A stretch of DNA of 6,367 bases from Spartobacteria bacterium (lineage in GTDB: Bacteria > Verrucomicrobiota > Verrucomicrobiae > Chthoniobacterales > UBA6821). The DNA is taken from positions 6,193-12,559 of the forward strand of contig PLEU01000196.1 in NCBI GenBank assembly GCA_003136515.1, given 5' to 3'. The position numbers were made by a program, and so were the translations under genes. Positions 1 through 6,367 of the stretch are shown piece after piece. Under the pieces are notes generated by a model. The model did not search any database. It was given only the letters and a program-made list of their open reading frames with translations, and was not told the DNA's origin. The first letter of the stretch is position 1, and each line of letters begins with the position of its first letter.

Positions 1-270
1 GGCCTTACGGTCAAATCCTTCACAACCGAGGGAAATGAGCACGACACCACCAACATTCGGATGGGTACAAAGCTGACTCATCATCCGGAAGGAGTATGGG
101 TTTGGATAGCATCCGCTGAAGCCAATCAATTGGGCTCCCTTTTCACGGTAAGGATAGGTGATTTCACGGGCGACGTGATGGGCGCATTCAACGAGGTATG
201 CTACCAAGATCTGGTTGCGGATTCCCTTGCGTCCATCGGATCGAAGGTAGGCATCGGGGCAGGGTGACAT
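1..270 (-). CDS. UxaA-family sugar-acid dehydratase, large part (N-terminal 90 residues, runs off left edge)
   Basis: The minus-strand frame is open from an ATG at 270 down to base 1 and gives 90 residues of a longer protein; the C-terminus lies outside the window. The start reads [12 protein letters not shown] (residues 8-19), the opening signature of the large domain of altronate dehydratase/UxaA-type enzymes. It continues with VECAHHVA (27-34), a SGC motif (52-54) and [16 protein letters not shown] (70-85), a typical core of this family. Family members dehydrate sugar acids (altronate, galactarate and relatives) to 2-keto-3-deoxy acids in the cytoplasm and usually carry an N-terminal SAF domain. 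Here that domain is a separate gene ending 10 bases upstream, so the two products probably form one enzyme. Because an L-fuconolactonase-like gene is nearby, the substrate may be L-fuconate or L-galactonate rather than altronate; this is inference. No Shine-Dalgarno sequence is seen. Confidence 0.88.
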   Translation of the reverse strand, partial: MSPCPDAYLRSDGRKGIRNQILVAYLVECAHHVAREITYPYREKGAQLIGFSGCYPNPYSFRMMSQLCTHPNVGGVVLISLGCEGFDRKA

Positions 271-280
271 TTTCACAGCG

Positions 281-592
281 TTATTTGTTTGGGGAGTATT
301 TTTCACCCTCATCATCCAAGGTGAAGGTCGGAAGGTAATCGCTCTTCATATTTTGAAGATGAACATGTTCCCCCTTGGCAATGGATGCAGTTGCCGAGCC
401 GATGGGGGCTCCATATTTGAGGATTTTTTCCCCGATACCTATATCAGTTGAAGCAATCTTGTGACCCAGACCGAGAGGCTCCTGCAGCGTAAAAGTTTGA
501 CCATCGATTTCATAACGCTCCCCCTTGGCAAGACTACGCGCCACGATGAGGACATTGTCCTTCGGTGAGAGTTGGATCAAAAAGGGACTCAT
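281..592 (-). CDS. SAF-domain protein, small part of a UxaA-type sugar-acid dehydratase
   Basis: A 103-residue protein corresponding to the N-terminal SAF domain of altronate/galactarate dehydratases. Visible signatures are [17 protein letters not shown] (residues 9-25), LGLGHKIA (40-47), [14 protein letters not shown] (52-65) and the terminal GEHVHLQN (74-81), which match the family pattern of a GHK motif, a KYG.PIG motif and a GEHVH..N ending. Alone it would not be a full dehydratase; it should work with the large part encoded 10 bases downstream. Single-chain UxaA carries both domains, while split pairs are known, for example Cj0482/Cj0483 in the Campylobacter jejuni fucose island. The gene lies 30 bases downstream of the RraA-like gene on the same strand, which suggests an operon. 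The ATG at 592 lacks an obvious ribosome binding site, but the domain starts immediately after it, so the start is likely correct. The charged tail after residue 85 is not part of the recognisable domain. Confidence 0.88.
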   Translation of the reverse strand: MSPFLIQLSPKDNVLIVARSLAKGERYEIDGQTFTLQEPLGLGHKIASTDIGIGEKILKYGAPIGSATASIAKGEHVHLQNMKSDYLPTFTLDDEGEKYSPNK

Positions 593-622
593 GAAATCAG
601 GAAGATAAGCCAGAATGAGGGA

Positions 623-1276
623 TCAAAACTTGCCATATTTCAGATAGGCCTGCTGGGGATCCACGCCTGTCAGGATCGCTTTGCGGACAAGATTTTCGGT
701 TTGTAATACCTTCTCGATTTTTTCTGTAACCTCGGGCACCAAGTGTTCCGGAATAATAACCACCCCGTCAAAATCGGCAAAAACATAGTCGCCCGTCTTA
801 ATAATGACCCCTCCGATTGTGATTGGTTCCCCAAAAGTCTCCGCAACCCAGCGCCCCACCACGTCAACCGGCGTGAAATAGCGACAGTAAACCGGAAAGC
901 CTATCCTGCGGATGAAATCGCTGTCGCGGCATCCGCCATCGGTCACATACCCTTTGATGCCACGATAGAGCATCGTTTCACTCGATAGTTCACCCATGTG
1001 GGCCATGGAAGAATCATTTGGCTGAGTAACCACCACCGATCCGCGTGGAGCCTTGGATAGCATGGCTGTCCACTGCAGCAGTGTCTCGTGTCCGTCAAGG
1101 TTTGGTTTGGAATGACCACCGACCGTGTAGGCCGGCCCGATGATTTTACGATCCGGAAGAAGGGGGCGAATCGTGTTGGGAAGCACCTGATTAGGATGCC
1201 CGATGGAGCGAAGAACATCATAAACTGCTCCGGAGTAAGCGGGATCAAGGCGCGCGGCAAAATCGGATTCTGGCAT
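623..1276 (-). CDS. RraA-family aldolase/decarboxylase-like protein
   Basis: A roughly 217-residue member of the RraA / 4-hydroxy-4-methyl-2-oxoglutarate (HMG) aldolase family. From the ATG at 1276, the family core is visible: AVYDVLRSIG (17-26), GPAYTVGG (47-54), MGELSSETMLYRGIKGYV (94-111), the metal/pyruvate-site motif TDGGCRD (112-118, with the conserved Arg-Asp pair) and GDYVFADFDGVVIIP (162-176). Characterised enzymes of the family are class II, metal-dependent, and cleave 4-hydroxy-2-oxo acids to pyruvate plus a second product, or decarboxylate oxaloacetate. Being first in an operon with a split UxaA-type dehydratase, it may cleave the 2-keto-3-deoxy acid that the dehydratase makes; that role is inferred. 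The start is uncertain: a TTG at 1318 would add 14 residues in frame and the frame stays open further upstream, but neither start has a Shine-Dalgarno sequence. The ATG was chosen because the family homology begins shortly after it. Confidence 0.88.
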   Translation of the reverse strand: MPESDFAARLDPAYSGAVYDVLRSIGHPNQVLPNTIRPLLPDRKIIGPAYTVGGHSKPNLDGHETLLQWTAMLSKAPRGSVVVTQPNDSSMAHMGELSSETMLYRGIKGYVTDGGCRDSDFIRRIGFPVYCRYFTPVDVVGRWVAETFGEPITIGGVIIKTGDYVFADFDGVVIIPEHLVPEVTEKIEKVLQTENLVRKAILTGVDPQQAYLKYGKF

Positions 1277-1482
1277 GTTCACGAGGGGCTTAAAGTGAGG
1301 AAAAGGGTGGGGGATCAAAGCAGCAATATCAATTATCCCGCCTTTGCTACGATTGGAAGATCGGATATTTTTACATAACCTCTTCTGATGGGAGTTTTCT
1401 CTTGGCCTCTATTAAGAAAAACAAATTCCTGATTTTCTGAGCAGCTGATTCATCCTTACGATAAATATCCAACTCCCCCAAG
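1277..1482. promoter_or_regulatory. Divergent intergenic control region between the aldolase operon and the lactonase
   Basis: About 200 bases separate the divergent starts of the RraA-like gene (minus) and the amidohydrolase (plus), so promoters for both transcripts should lie here. The stretch 1365-1470 is AT-richer than the genes on either side. I could not find a convincing -35/-10 pair with proper spacing on either strand, nor a clear palindromic operator. CTGATT occurs twice close together (about 1433 and 1445), which is too short to interpret. The call rests on gene layout, not on recognised boxes, and up to 42 bases at its left end may belong to the RraA-like gene if the TTG start is used. 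Confidence 0.35.
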
Positions 1483-2313
1483 ATGATCGATTCCCACCAC
1501 CACTTCTGGAAGTACAATGCTGAAACATTCGGATGGATCACCGATGAGATGTCGGTGATCAGGAAAGATTTTCTTCCGCGTGATCTTGAACGATCCATTA
1601 CTGGCACTGGAGTGTCCGGATGCATCACGGTGCAGGCATCCCAAACAGTGGAAGAAGCAGAGTGGCTACTATCGTTTGCCACGCAGCACCCCTTCATCAA
1701 AGGAGTCGTCGGTTGGGTACCTCTAAAAACCCCCGAAGTTGGCACTGTTCTCGATCGTCTTGCTAATAACCCACACTTTAGAGGCGTGAGGGAAATTATT
1801 CAGGGGTCGCCTGATGAACTTTACTTTGGATCATCGGAGTTTCAGCGAGGAATACGGGAACTTACCAAACGTGGGATTCCGTATGACCTTTTGATCTTTC
1901 AGAATCAGCTTTCAAGTGCAGTGGAATTTGTGGATGAACATCCCAATCAGATTTTTATTCTCGATCACTGTGCCAAACCGGAGATTGGTGATACCTTTCC
2001 CGAAATGTGGAGCGAGGGCATCTGGCAGCTCGCGAGGCGCGAAAATGTTTTCTGCAAATTTTCGGGGTTGGTAACGGAAGTAAAGGCAGATGTGTGGAAT
2101 GTGGATCTGCTCAGGCCCTATTTTGAAACGGTGTTGCAAGCTTTTGGTCCCAAACGTCTTATGTGCGGTTCTGACTGGCCTGTATGCTTGGTACGAAGCG
2201 AGTACGGCCGCTGGATTTCAGCCGTTAAGGAACTTGCCGCCGATCTTTCTGAAACCGAACGAGGGACGATCTTTTCAGGGACTGCACTTAGAGCTTATTC
2301 GCTGGAAAATTAG
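1483..2313 (+). CDS. Amidohydrolase-family sugar lactonase, L-fuconolactonase/L-rhamnonolactonase-like
   Basis: A 276-residue complete protein of the COG3618 / amidohydrolase-2 TIM-barrel family. These enzymes hydrolyse aldonolactones such as L-fucono-, L-galactono- or L-rhamnono-lactone to the free aldonate in the cytoplasm. Motifs in order: DSHHHFW at residues 3-9 (metal-binding strand 1), GVRE at 101-104 (usually GVRH), ILDHCAKP at 159-166, CKFSGL at 191-196 and LMCGSDWPVC at 226-235, with the conserved aspartate of strand 8. The protein ends with GTALRAYSL, the usual C-terminal helix of the family. The start is fixed by the DSHHHFW motif, which sits two codons after the ATG; there is no Shine-Dalgarno sequence (upstream reads AACTCCCCCAAG). 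The gene stands alone on the plus strand, divergent from the aldolase/dehydratase operon and convergent with the glycosidases. Its product would feed the UxaA-type dehydratase. The precise lactone cannot be settled from sequence alone. Confidence 0.88.
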   Translation: MIDSHHHFWKYNAETFGWITDEMSVIRKDFLPRDLERSITGTGVSGCITVQASQTVEEAEWLLSFATQHPFIKGVVGWVPLKTPEVGTVLDRLANNPHFRGVREIIQGSPDELYFGSSEFQRGIRELTKRGIPYDLLIFQNQLSSAVEFVDEHPNQIFILDHCAKPEIGDTFPEMWSEGIWQLARRENVFCKFSGLVTEVKADVWNVDLLRPYFETVLQAFGPKRLMCGSDWPVCLVRSEYGRWISAVKELAADLSETERGTIFSGTALRAYSLEN

Positions 2314-2346
2314 AGTCATGCAACAACACGTCCAACTAAGACTTTT

Positions 2347-2366
2347 GTGATAGCCTCTGGTATCAC
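2347..2366. terminator. Inverted repeat in the convergent intergenic gap, possible weak bidirectional terminator
   Basis: GTGATA at 2347-2352 is complementary to TATCAC at 2361-2366. The inner CC/GG pairs extend this to an 8-bp stem with one bulged G and a TCT loop. It lies in the 105-base gap between the convergent lactonase and glycosidase genes, where a shared terminator is expected. Neither strand has a T-run directly after the stem (plus continues TTCGCGG, minus continues AAAAGT), so it is not a canonical intrinsic terminator. Nothing else of note is seen in this gap. Confidence 0.28.
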
Positions 2367-2418
2367 TTCGCGGACGGAACGATTAAATCAGCCTATTCCT
2401 AGGGTAGCGCTCTGCTGA

Positions 2419-5400
2419 CTATTCCGGGGTGAATATCAGAACTTCATCTCGCTGAGTTGGCACTTTCAGGATTGGGCCGGAGAGCATTCTGTCAGGGCTT
2501 TTGTTGGAGGTGACGAGAACTTTGGTGCCGCTTGATGAGGGCCATGGATTTACAAGACGGCATTCCTGTGCAGCAGTGCTCTGAATCTTTACGTAGGGGA
2601 TCTTACCACCCTTCATCTCACTGCTGATGAGGAAGCCACCGCATGCGTTCAAATTCCCAAAGGCTGCATCCTGCTTCACAGGCCAGTCAGGAAAGAGATG
2701 AATGTTCGTTTGGTAACTCTGGAGGAACATGGCTCCAAGCGTAGCAGGTACGATGGCAAACATCTCAGCGCTGCATCCGTGCAAACCCGCGCCGCTGAGC
2801 ACAAGATCATTCAGGTAGTTTGGATAACGGTAATAGGTTTCGAACGTATCAAGGTTAGTAAGAATTGTGTCCGGATCGTAACCGACGCAGGCAGCACCTG
2901 CGTAAAAGGTGCACTCGTTGTTGAAATCAAACCACTGGGAGGCTAGCCAGATGGTATTGGTTGCCGCCCTGAGGGTGTCGGCATCGCTCTCCAAGCCTAT
3001 GTTCCAACCCGGGAAAATCGCCTGAGCGCAGCTCATACCCGCGCTACTGGAGCGGATGGCATGGTCATGATAGACCGTGATCATTGGTGAGGGGAAAGCT
3101 GTTCCGGAGCTGGAATCCCGAATGACATTTACTCCGGGGGAGTTGTAGGGCGCACCAAGTGCGTTAAGGGAAGGAATGCTGCTTGCCGGAACGATGGGCA
3201 GAGGGGCGAGCCGCCGGATGATATCGTTCCAAAGAGGGCGGCGATTGGCATCAACATGCAAACTTTCCGACATCTCAACCAAGGCTGGATAGAGGAGTTG
3301 GATGAAGGCAATAGTTGTCGCGGGATTTGTATCATGGCCCGAACTCTCCGAGACGGCATCGTTCACGTCACTATAAACTCCCCTGTCCAGCACCAGATAA
3401 TTATCCCAGAAATCCGCAACTCCCCTGAGGTAGGCATAAACTTTGGCTGCGTAGACGGGATCAAGCGTGTAGCGCCACCTCATGACGCAGTTTAGTGCGG
3501 CGAAAATGGAATCCGTTTTCTGTCCCTCGAAAGATACGGGATCATCATCCCATCCAGGAGGTGGAACCAAGTGTGCGTAAAAGTAGATTCCTTTGTTACT
3601 AGGGCCGAAATTATATTCAGCAGCCGCCCGCCCTCTCGACATCTGATCAATCAGGGGCTGAGCATAATTATCCACCAATTCCATATGATTGTCCGGAAGA
3701 GCGGCAAGTGCGGGTCCTTCAAAATTGTAGTCAAGGGTGTAGTCACCCTGCCAGCCAGGCTGGGTTGAAGTTATGAAGTTTGCATAAAGGCCAGGTGGCG
3801 GGGATTTGGGTGTGCTTGAGCAGGCCAGTAGATAGAGTGAGGCATACCAACTGTCCTGAATTTTTTGGTTTGAAATTTGGACGTACGACTTTGACCAAAA
3901 ATTACCCCACCAATCATTGTGGGCATCGAACAGTTTGGCGAGTGAGGCGGATGTCGCATTCGAAATCTGTTCTTGGGCAGCTTGGAGGTAGTTTTCTGTA
4001 TTTCGGTCCGTTACTGCCGCCACCACGATGGATGCCTCTCCGCCCACTGGTATGGAGAAGGAAAGGGAGCCTTGGGCATTGCTTGAGGCATTAGCTCCGA
4101 CCACGCTCTGCATCAGAATTCCCAGCGGGGCACAGCCATGGTGGATAACGCTGGTGTCTCCCAGGTGAGTAACCATCTTATTCCACCCCATCATACCGTT
4201 GATTCCGGTGGGAAAACTTTCCGTGGCTCCCACTTGTGCTCCGTTGCAGAAGATCCTGAGAATATTACCATCATAGGTCGTGGCAACCTGGACCCATGCG
4301 TTGGTCGGCAGAGGCCTGCTTGAAGTGGCAGTGAATTGATTCGTGGCATCAGCGTAGAACATTTCCGTAGCTTTATTAAAGCCCCCGCTCTGATTTAGTG
4401 TGGCACTGAGTGCGCCGTTTACCAAACTGAGACTAAGACCCCTCACGTATGGATAAGGAAGTCCGGTACCATATGGGAGAGTGTAAGGAATCTGTGCCGT
4501 CACAATGCTGCTCTTCGGGTGTATTGCCCCAATATTGATCCAAGTGGAAATGGTAAATTGTCTTTCAGGAAAAGGAATCGCACCCAGCGAGAGCTCGGAG
4601 GATTGATCACCTTTAAAGGTCACCGAGCCGCCATGGAGATCATTGGCATTTATGCTCACGTTTTCGCCCAAGATCTTTGGCTCAGTTTTTCCTAGCGCCG
4701 ACCAACTCAGCATCGGCTGAATAGGGCCCTTCCATGGAAAATTGGGATTAGAGTCAAAACGCATCAGGGATGTTCCATCAAGCGCCTTATCGAACAGACG
4801 GAAATCGGCGATTCTTCCCTCGAAAGGCGAAGTGCCAAGAGCGTTGTGCAATTGGTTGCCAAGTTCAAGATAGACCGTGTCGGGTGAAACCTTCACCCAG
4901 GTAGCATTTGTTGTTGCACCGTAAGTTGCAGGATTGCCAGTGCTGCCAGAAAATCCCTCCTCCAACAGTGTGCCGAAGGAAAGTGGTTTTGTCCCAGTAT
5001 TCCTGAGGTGGATTACACCGGTATTCTCTGATGTTGCCACCCAGGATGTGAGTGTAAGTCCGTAATCAACATTGGTAAACTCACCGGTGATCGTGGCTGG
5101 CCCTACATTCTGATGGAGCGCATAAGAGCTGCCATTGAGGGAGGGTACAAGGAGTGTCAGCGAACCGACTGGCTGAATGGCTCCGCGCAGGACGCCGAAG
5201 AAATCAGCTTTGCCGATGTAGAATTTTAGCGCCTTGGAGTCACCTCCCACAATCAGTGCCATGTCACCGTTGCCTGTTACGGCTCCTCCGGTGGTTGATG
5301 TGGTGACAAGATTGGGGGGCGGAGCGGTATAGTTGCCCACGACTTTGGCAGCCAACGACTGTCCAGTCGTCCCAACATCGGGAATATTGACCTTCTGAGC

Positions 5401-5502
5401 CAGGAGGTTAGCTGAAAGCACTAATGCCGCAAAAAGTGTAGCTATACCGTAGTTTAACAATCGTGAGTGCGGTTTCAAATTCTCGTGGGGGATTAAATTC
5501 AT
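2419..5502 (-). CDS. Secreted six-hairpin (GH95-like) glycosidase with inserted LamG-like domain
   Basis: A 1027-residue complete protein. Residues 1-35 form a signal peptide (basic Lys/Arg/His n-region, hydrophobic stretch about 18-34, probable cleavage after LLA at 35), so it is exported to the periplasm or beyond. Residues about 60-210 and 440-500 make a beta-sandwich with TGNGDMALIVGG (76-87) and FYIGKADFFG (94-103), as in the N-terminal domain of GH95-like enzymes. A LamG/concanavalin-like module lies between them (about 211-432). Residues about 550-930 look like an (alpha/alpha)6 barrel: WQGDYTLDYNFE at 584-595 sits where GH95 enzymes have their Asn-Ile-Asn catalytic motif, and YAYLRGVADFWDNYLV at 688-703 matches a GH95 helix. 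The C-terminal beta domain contains CGGFLIS and VNPWP. GH95 contains alpha-L-fucosidases and alpha-L-galactosidases, which suits the neighbouring fuconolactonase-like gene. A different, unnamed six-hairpin family remains possible. A related glycosidase lies 98 bases upstream on the same strand, so the pair may be co-transcribed. Confidence 0.78.
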   Translation of the reverse strand: MNLIPHENLKPHSRLLNYGIATLFAALVLSANLLAQKVNIPDVGTTGQSLAAKVVGNYTAPPPNLVTTSTTGGAVTGNGDMALIVGGDSKALKFYIGKADFFGVLRGAIQPVGSLTLLVPSLNGSSYALHQNVGPATITGEFTNVDYGLTLTSWVATSENTGVIHLRNTGTKPLSFGTLLEEGFSGSTGNPATYGATTNATWVKVSPDTVYLELGNQLHNALGTSPFEGRIADFRLFDKALDGTSLMRFDSNPNFPWKGPIQPMLSWSALGKTEPKILGENVSINANDLHGGSVTFKGDQSSELSLGAIPFPERQFTISTWINIGAIHPKSSIVTAQIPYTLPYGTGLPYPYVRGLSLSLVNGALSATLNQSGGFNKATEMFYADATNQFTATSSRPLPTNAWVQVATTYDGNILRIFCNGAQVGATESFPTGINGMMGWNKMVTHLGDTSVIHHGCAPLGILMQSVVGANASSNAQGSLSFSIPVGGEASIVVAAVTDRNTENYLQAAQEQISNATSASLAKLFDAHNDWWGNFWSKSYVQISNQKIQDSWYASLYLLACSSTPKSPPPGLYANFITSTQPGWQGDYTLDYNFEGPALAALPDNHMELVDNYAQPLIDQMSRGRAAAEYNFGPSNKGIYFYAHLVPPPGWDDDPVSFEGQKTDSIFAALNCVMRWRYTLDPVYAAKVYAYLRGVADFWDNYLVLDRGVYSDVNDAVSESSGHDTNPATTIAFIQLLYPALVEMSESLHVDANRRPLWNDIIRRLAPLPIVPASSIPSLNALGAPYNSPGVNVIRDSSSGTAFPSPMITVYHDHAIRSSSAGMSCAQAIFPGWNIGLESDADTLRAATNTIWLASQWFDFNNECTFYAGAACVGYDPDTILTNLDTFETYYRYPNYLNDLVLSGAGLHGCSAEMFAIVPATLGAMFLQSYQTNIHLFPDWPVKQDAAFGNLNACGGFLISSEMKGGKIPYVKIQSTAAQECRLVNPWPSSSGTKVLVTSNKSPDRMLSGPILKVPTQRDEVLIFTPE

Positions 5503-5600
5503 GATATTCTTGATGGAGTGGGAGAATTTTACTTTTAGCGGCCAGCAAAAGGCTGCAATTGATTGAAACGGCTAGGTACGGAACGTGAACTATGACTACT
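5503..5600 (-). other. Spacer between the two glycosidase genes
   Basis: These 98 bases lie between the stop of the upstream glycosidase and the ATG of the 1027-residue one. I see no strong hairpin with a T-run and no clear promoter pair; the AT-rich part nearest the downstream ATG (about 5521-5540) is the only candidate for a promoter. The 18 bases before the ATG hold no GGAGG-like ribosome binding site. Whether the two genes share one transcript cannot be told from this spacer. Confidence 0.3.
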
Positions 5601-6367
5601 TCAAGTCGGGTTTTGAACCGATTGCTTCGGAGCAGGCTGGAGTAGGTAGCTTTTTCCAGCCAAGGCCATAAAACGATATTTCAACCCGGAATTCACTGTT
5701 CTCACGGGAATGTTTTCCGGCTGCTGCAGAACAGATAGGGATTGGTCCGGCCAGGGGTTTATTACGGCGCAGACGGTAGTGCGACGAGCTGTAACCGATA
5801 CATAAGTCACCTTTCCATCTTTCTGTTCTCCGGTGACAAGAAAGCCACCGCGCGCCTGAAAATCCCGAAAAGCGACATCAAAATTACTTGGTACGGCGGG
5901 GAAGAAAAAGATGGTGCCACTACGCGAGTTGCATAGTCGTTCCGGTTCGAACCAGCACGCCACAGTCTTCTTAAGGGGAGTATCGAGAGCAATCGTGCTG
6001 TTGATCTCGATACCCATTTTTTTAATTGCATAGTACATCAACCACGGATGGCGGTTGAACATCCAGTACCAGTACGCAACACCGCCGTTGAATGTATCTC
6101 GATCTCTTCCCAGCAAGTGAGGAATGTCGGCACCCAAAAATGTATGATCGGTCGAATTGTAGGCCGTCTCCTGATCCGCCGGTGAGGACTCCAGATTGTA
6201 CTCGTCGGTTTCGTTGACTATGAAATGCTGTAGCATTTTGTACTGCCTGACCTGGCCGTTTTGGACAATGCCTCCCAGAGTACCATCAGGCATGCGGTAA
6301 TAGGGGTGGATTTTATTTAGGTAACCCTGCCATGCCGCCCGCTTATAGGGATCAACATTCAGGATCT
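5601..6367 (-). CDS. Putative second glycosidase, C-terminal part (runs off right edge)
   Basis: The frame is open from the right edge to a TGA at 5601-5603, giving at least 254 residues. An internal ATG at 6293 is not the true start, because the frame continues upstream without a stop and reads protein-like (DPYKRAAWQGYLNKIHPYYR directly before that Met). The final 110 residues resemble the C-terminal beta domain of the neighbouring 1027-residue glycosidase: both share a FP pair, an AF pair, a GGFL motif, a GK..YV strand and a NPWP motif in the same order and spacing (here about 5748-5933). The helical part before it is rich in Trp and Tyr (GGVAYWYWMFNRHPWLMYY), as in six-hairpin glycosidases, but its catalytic residues lie outside the window. 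Family and substrate are therefore open; secretion is expected by analogy with the neighbour. The short Lys/Pro/Gln-rich tail after YLLQP looks unstructured. Confidence 0.65.
   Translation of the reverse strand, partial: ILNVDPYKRAAWQGYLNKIHPYYRMPDGTLGGIVQNGQVRQYKMLQHFIVNETDEYNLESSPADQETAYNSTDHTFLGADIPHLLGRDRDTFNGGVAYWYWMFNRHPWLMYYAIKKMGIEINSTIALDTPLKKTVACWFEPERLCNSRSGTIFFFPAVPSNFDVAFRDFQARGGFLVTGEQKDGKVTYVSVTARRTTVCAVINPWPDQSLSVLQQPENIPVRTVNSGLKYRFMALAGKSYLLQPAPKQSVQNPT

Noticed and set aside
61..267. Plus-strand open frame of 68 codons starting with ATG
   Set aside because: It overlaps the UxaA large part on the opposite strand, which has clear family motifs; the plus-strand translation resembles nothing and is a shadow.
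943..1260. Minus-strand open frame of 105 codons within the RraA-like gene
   Set aside because: It is an alternate frame of the RraA-like gene with no family signature, while the RraA frame carries all expected motifs.
1371..1745. Minus-strand open frame of 124 codons overlapping the intergenic region and the lactonase start
   Set aside because: It is antisense to the lactonase's HHHFW region and shows no recognisable domain; the lactonase is well supported.
2388..2417. TCAGC/GCTGA inverted repeat around a CCTAGG palindrome just after the glycosidase stop
   Set aside because: Only a 5-bp stem with a loop of about 20 bases and no proper T-run; too weak to call a terminator.
3780..4094. Plus-strand open frame of 104 codons, together with several other 60-100 codon frames across 2698-4323
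   Set aside because: All lie antisense to the 1027-residue glycosidase, whose reading frame is continuous and domain-bearing; their translations show low-complexity, shadow-like composition and no motifs.
6291..6293. ATG as the start of a 230-residue protein
   Set aside because: The frame continues open to the window edge with protein-like sequence and the product has no signal peptide here, so this is an internal Met of a longer glycosidase.

Overview
The window reads as a carbohydrate-utilisation locus of a Gram-negative polysaccharide degrader. The best guess is the Verrucomicrobiota/Lentisphaerota/Planctomycetota group, based on a large secreted glycosidase carrying a LamG-like module, GC content near 50 %, and starts with no clear Shine-Dalgarno sequence. 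The taxonomic call is inference only. Six protein genes are supported, two of them cut by the window edges. No RNA gene, insertion sequence or CRISPR array was seen.

Left part (1-1276, all minus strand): a compact run transcribed leftwards, consisting of an RraA-family class II pyruvate aldolase-like protein, then a stand-alone SAF-domain protein (small part of a UxaA-type sugar-acid dehydratase), then the N-terminus of the matching large UxaA part, which runs off the left edge. Gaps of 30 and 10 bases suggest one operon. Middle (1483-2313, plus strand): a COG3618-type amidohydrolase resembling L-fuconolactonase/L-rhamnonolactonase, divergent from the aldolase operon across about 200 bases that should hold the control region. 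Right part (2419-6367, minus strand): a 1027-residue exported six-hairpin (GH95-like) glycosidase with a LamG-like insert, preceded by the C-terminal part of a second, probably related glycosidase that enters from the right edge.

Together the genes suggest a simple flow. Secreted alpha-L-fucosidase/alpha-L-galactosidase-like enzymes release a 6-deoxy or L-sugar. In the cytoplasm a dehydrogenase (not in the window) would make the lactone, the amidohydrolase opens it, the two-part UxaA-type enzyme dehydrates the aldonate, and the RraA protein could cleave the resulting 2-keto-3-deoxy acid to pyruvate and an aldehyde. The split small/large UxaA pair next to a fuconolactonase resembles the Campylobacter jejuni fucose island, with an RraA-type aldolase where that island has a DapA-type protein. 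The exact sugar is not proven by sequence. The most unusual structural feature is the LamG-like module, whose C-terminal signature appears before its N-terminal part, as in a circular permutation.
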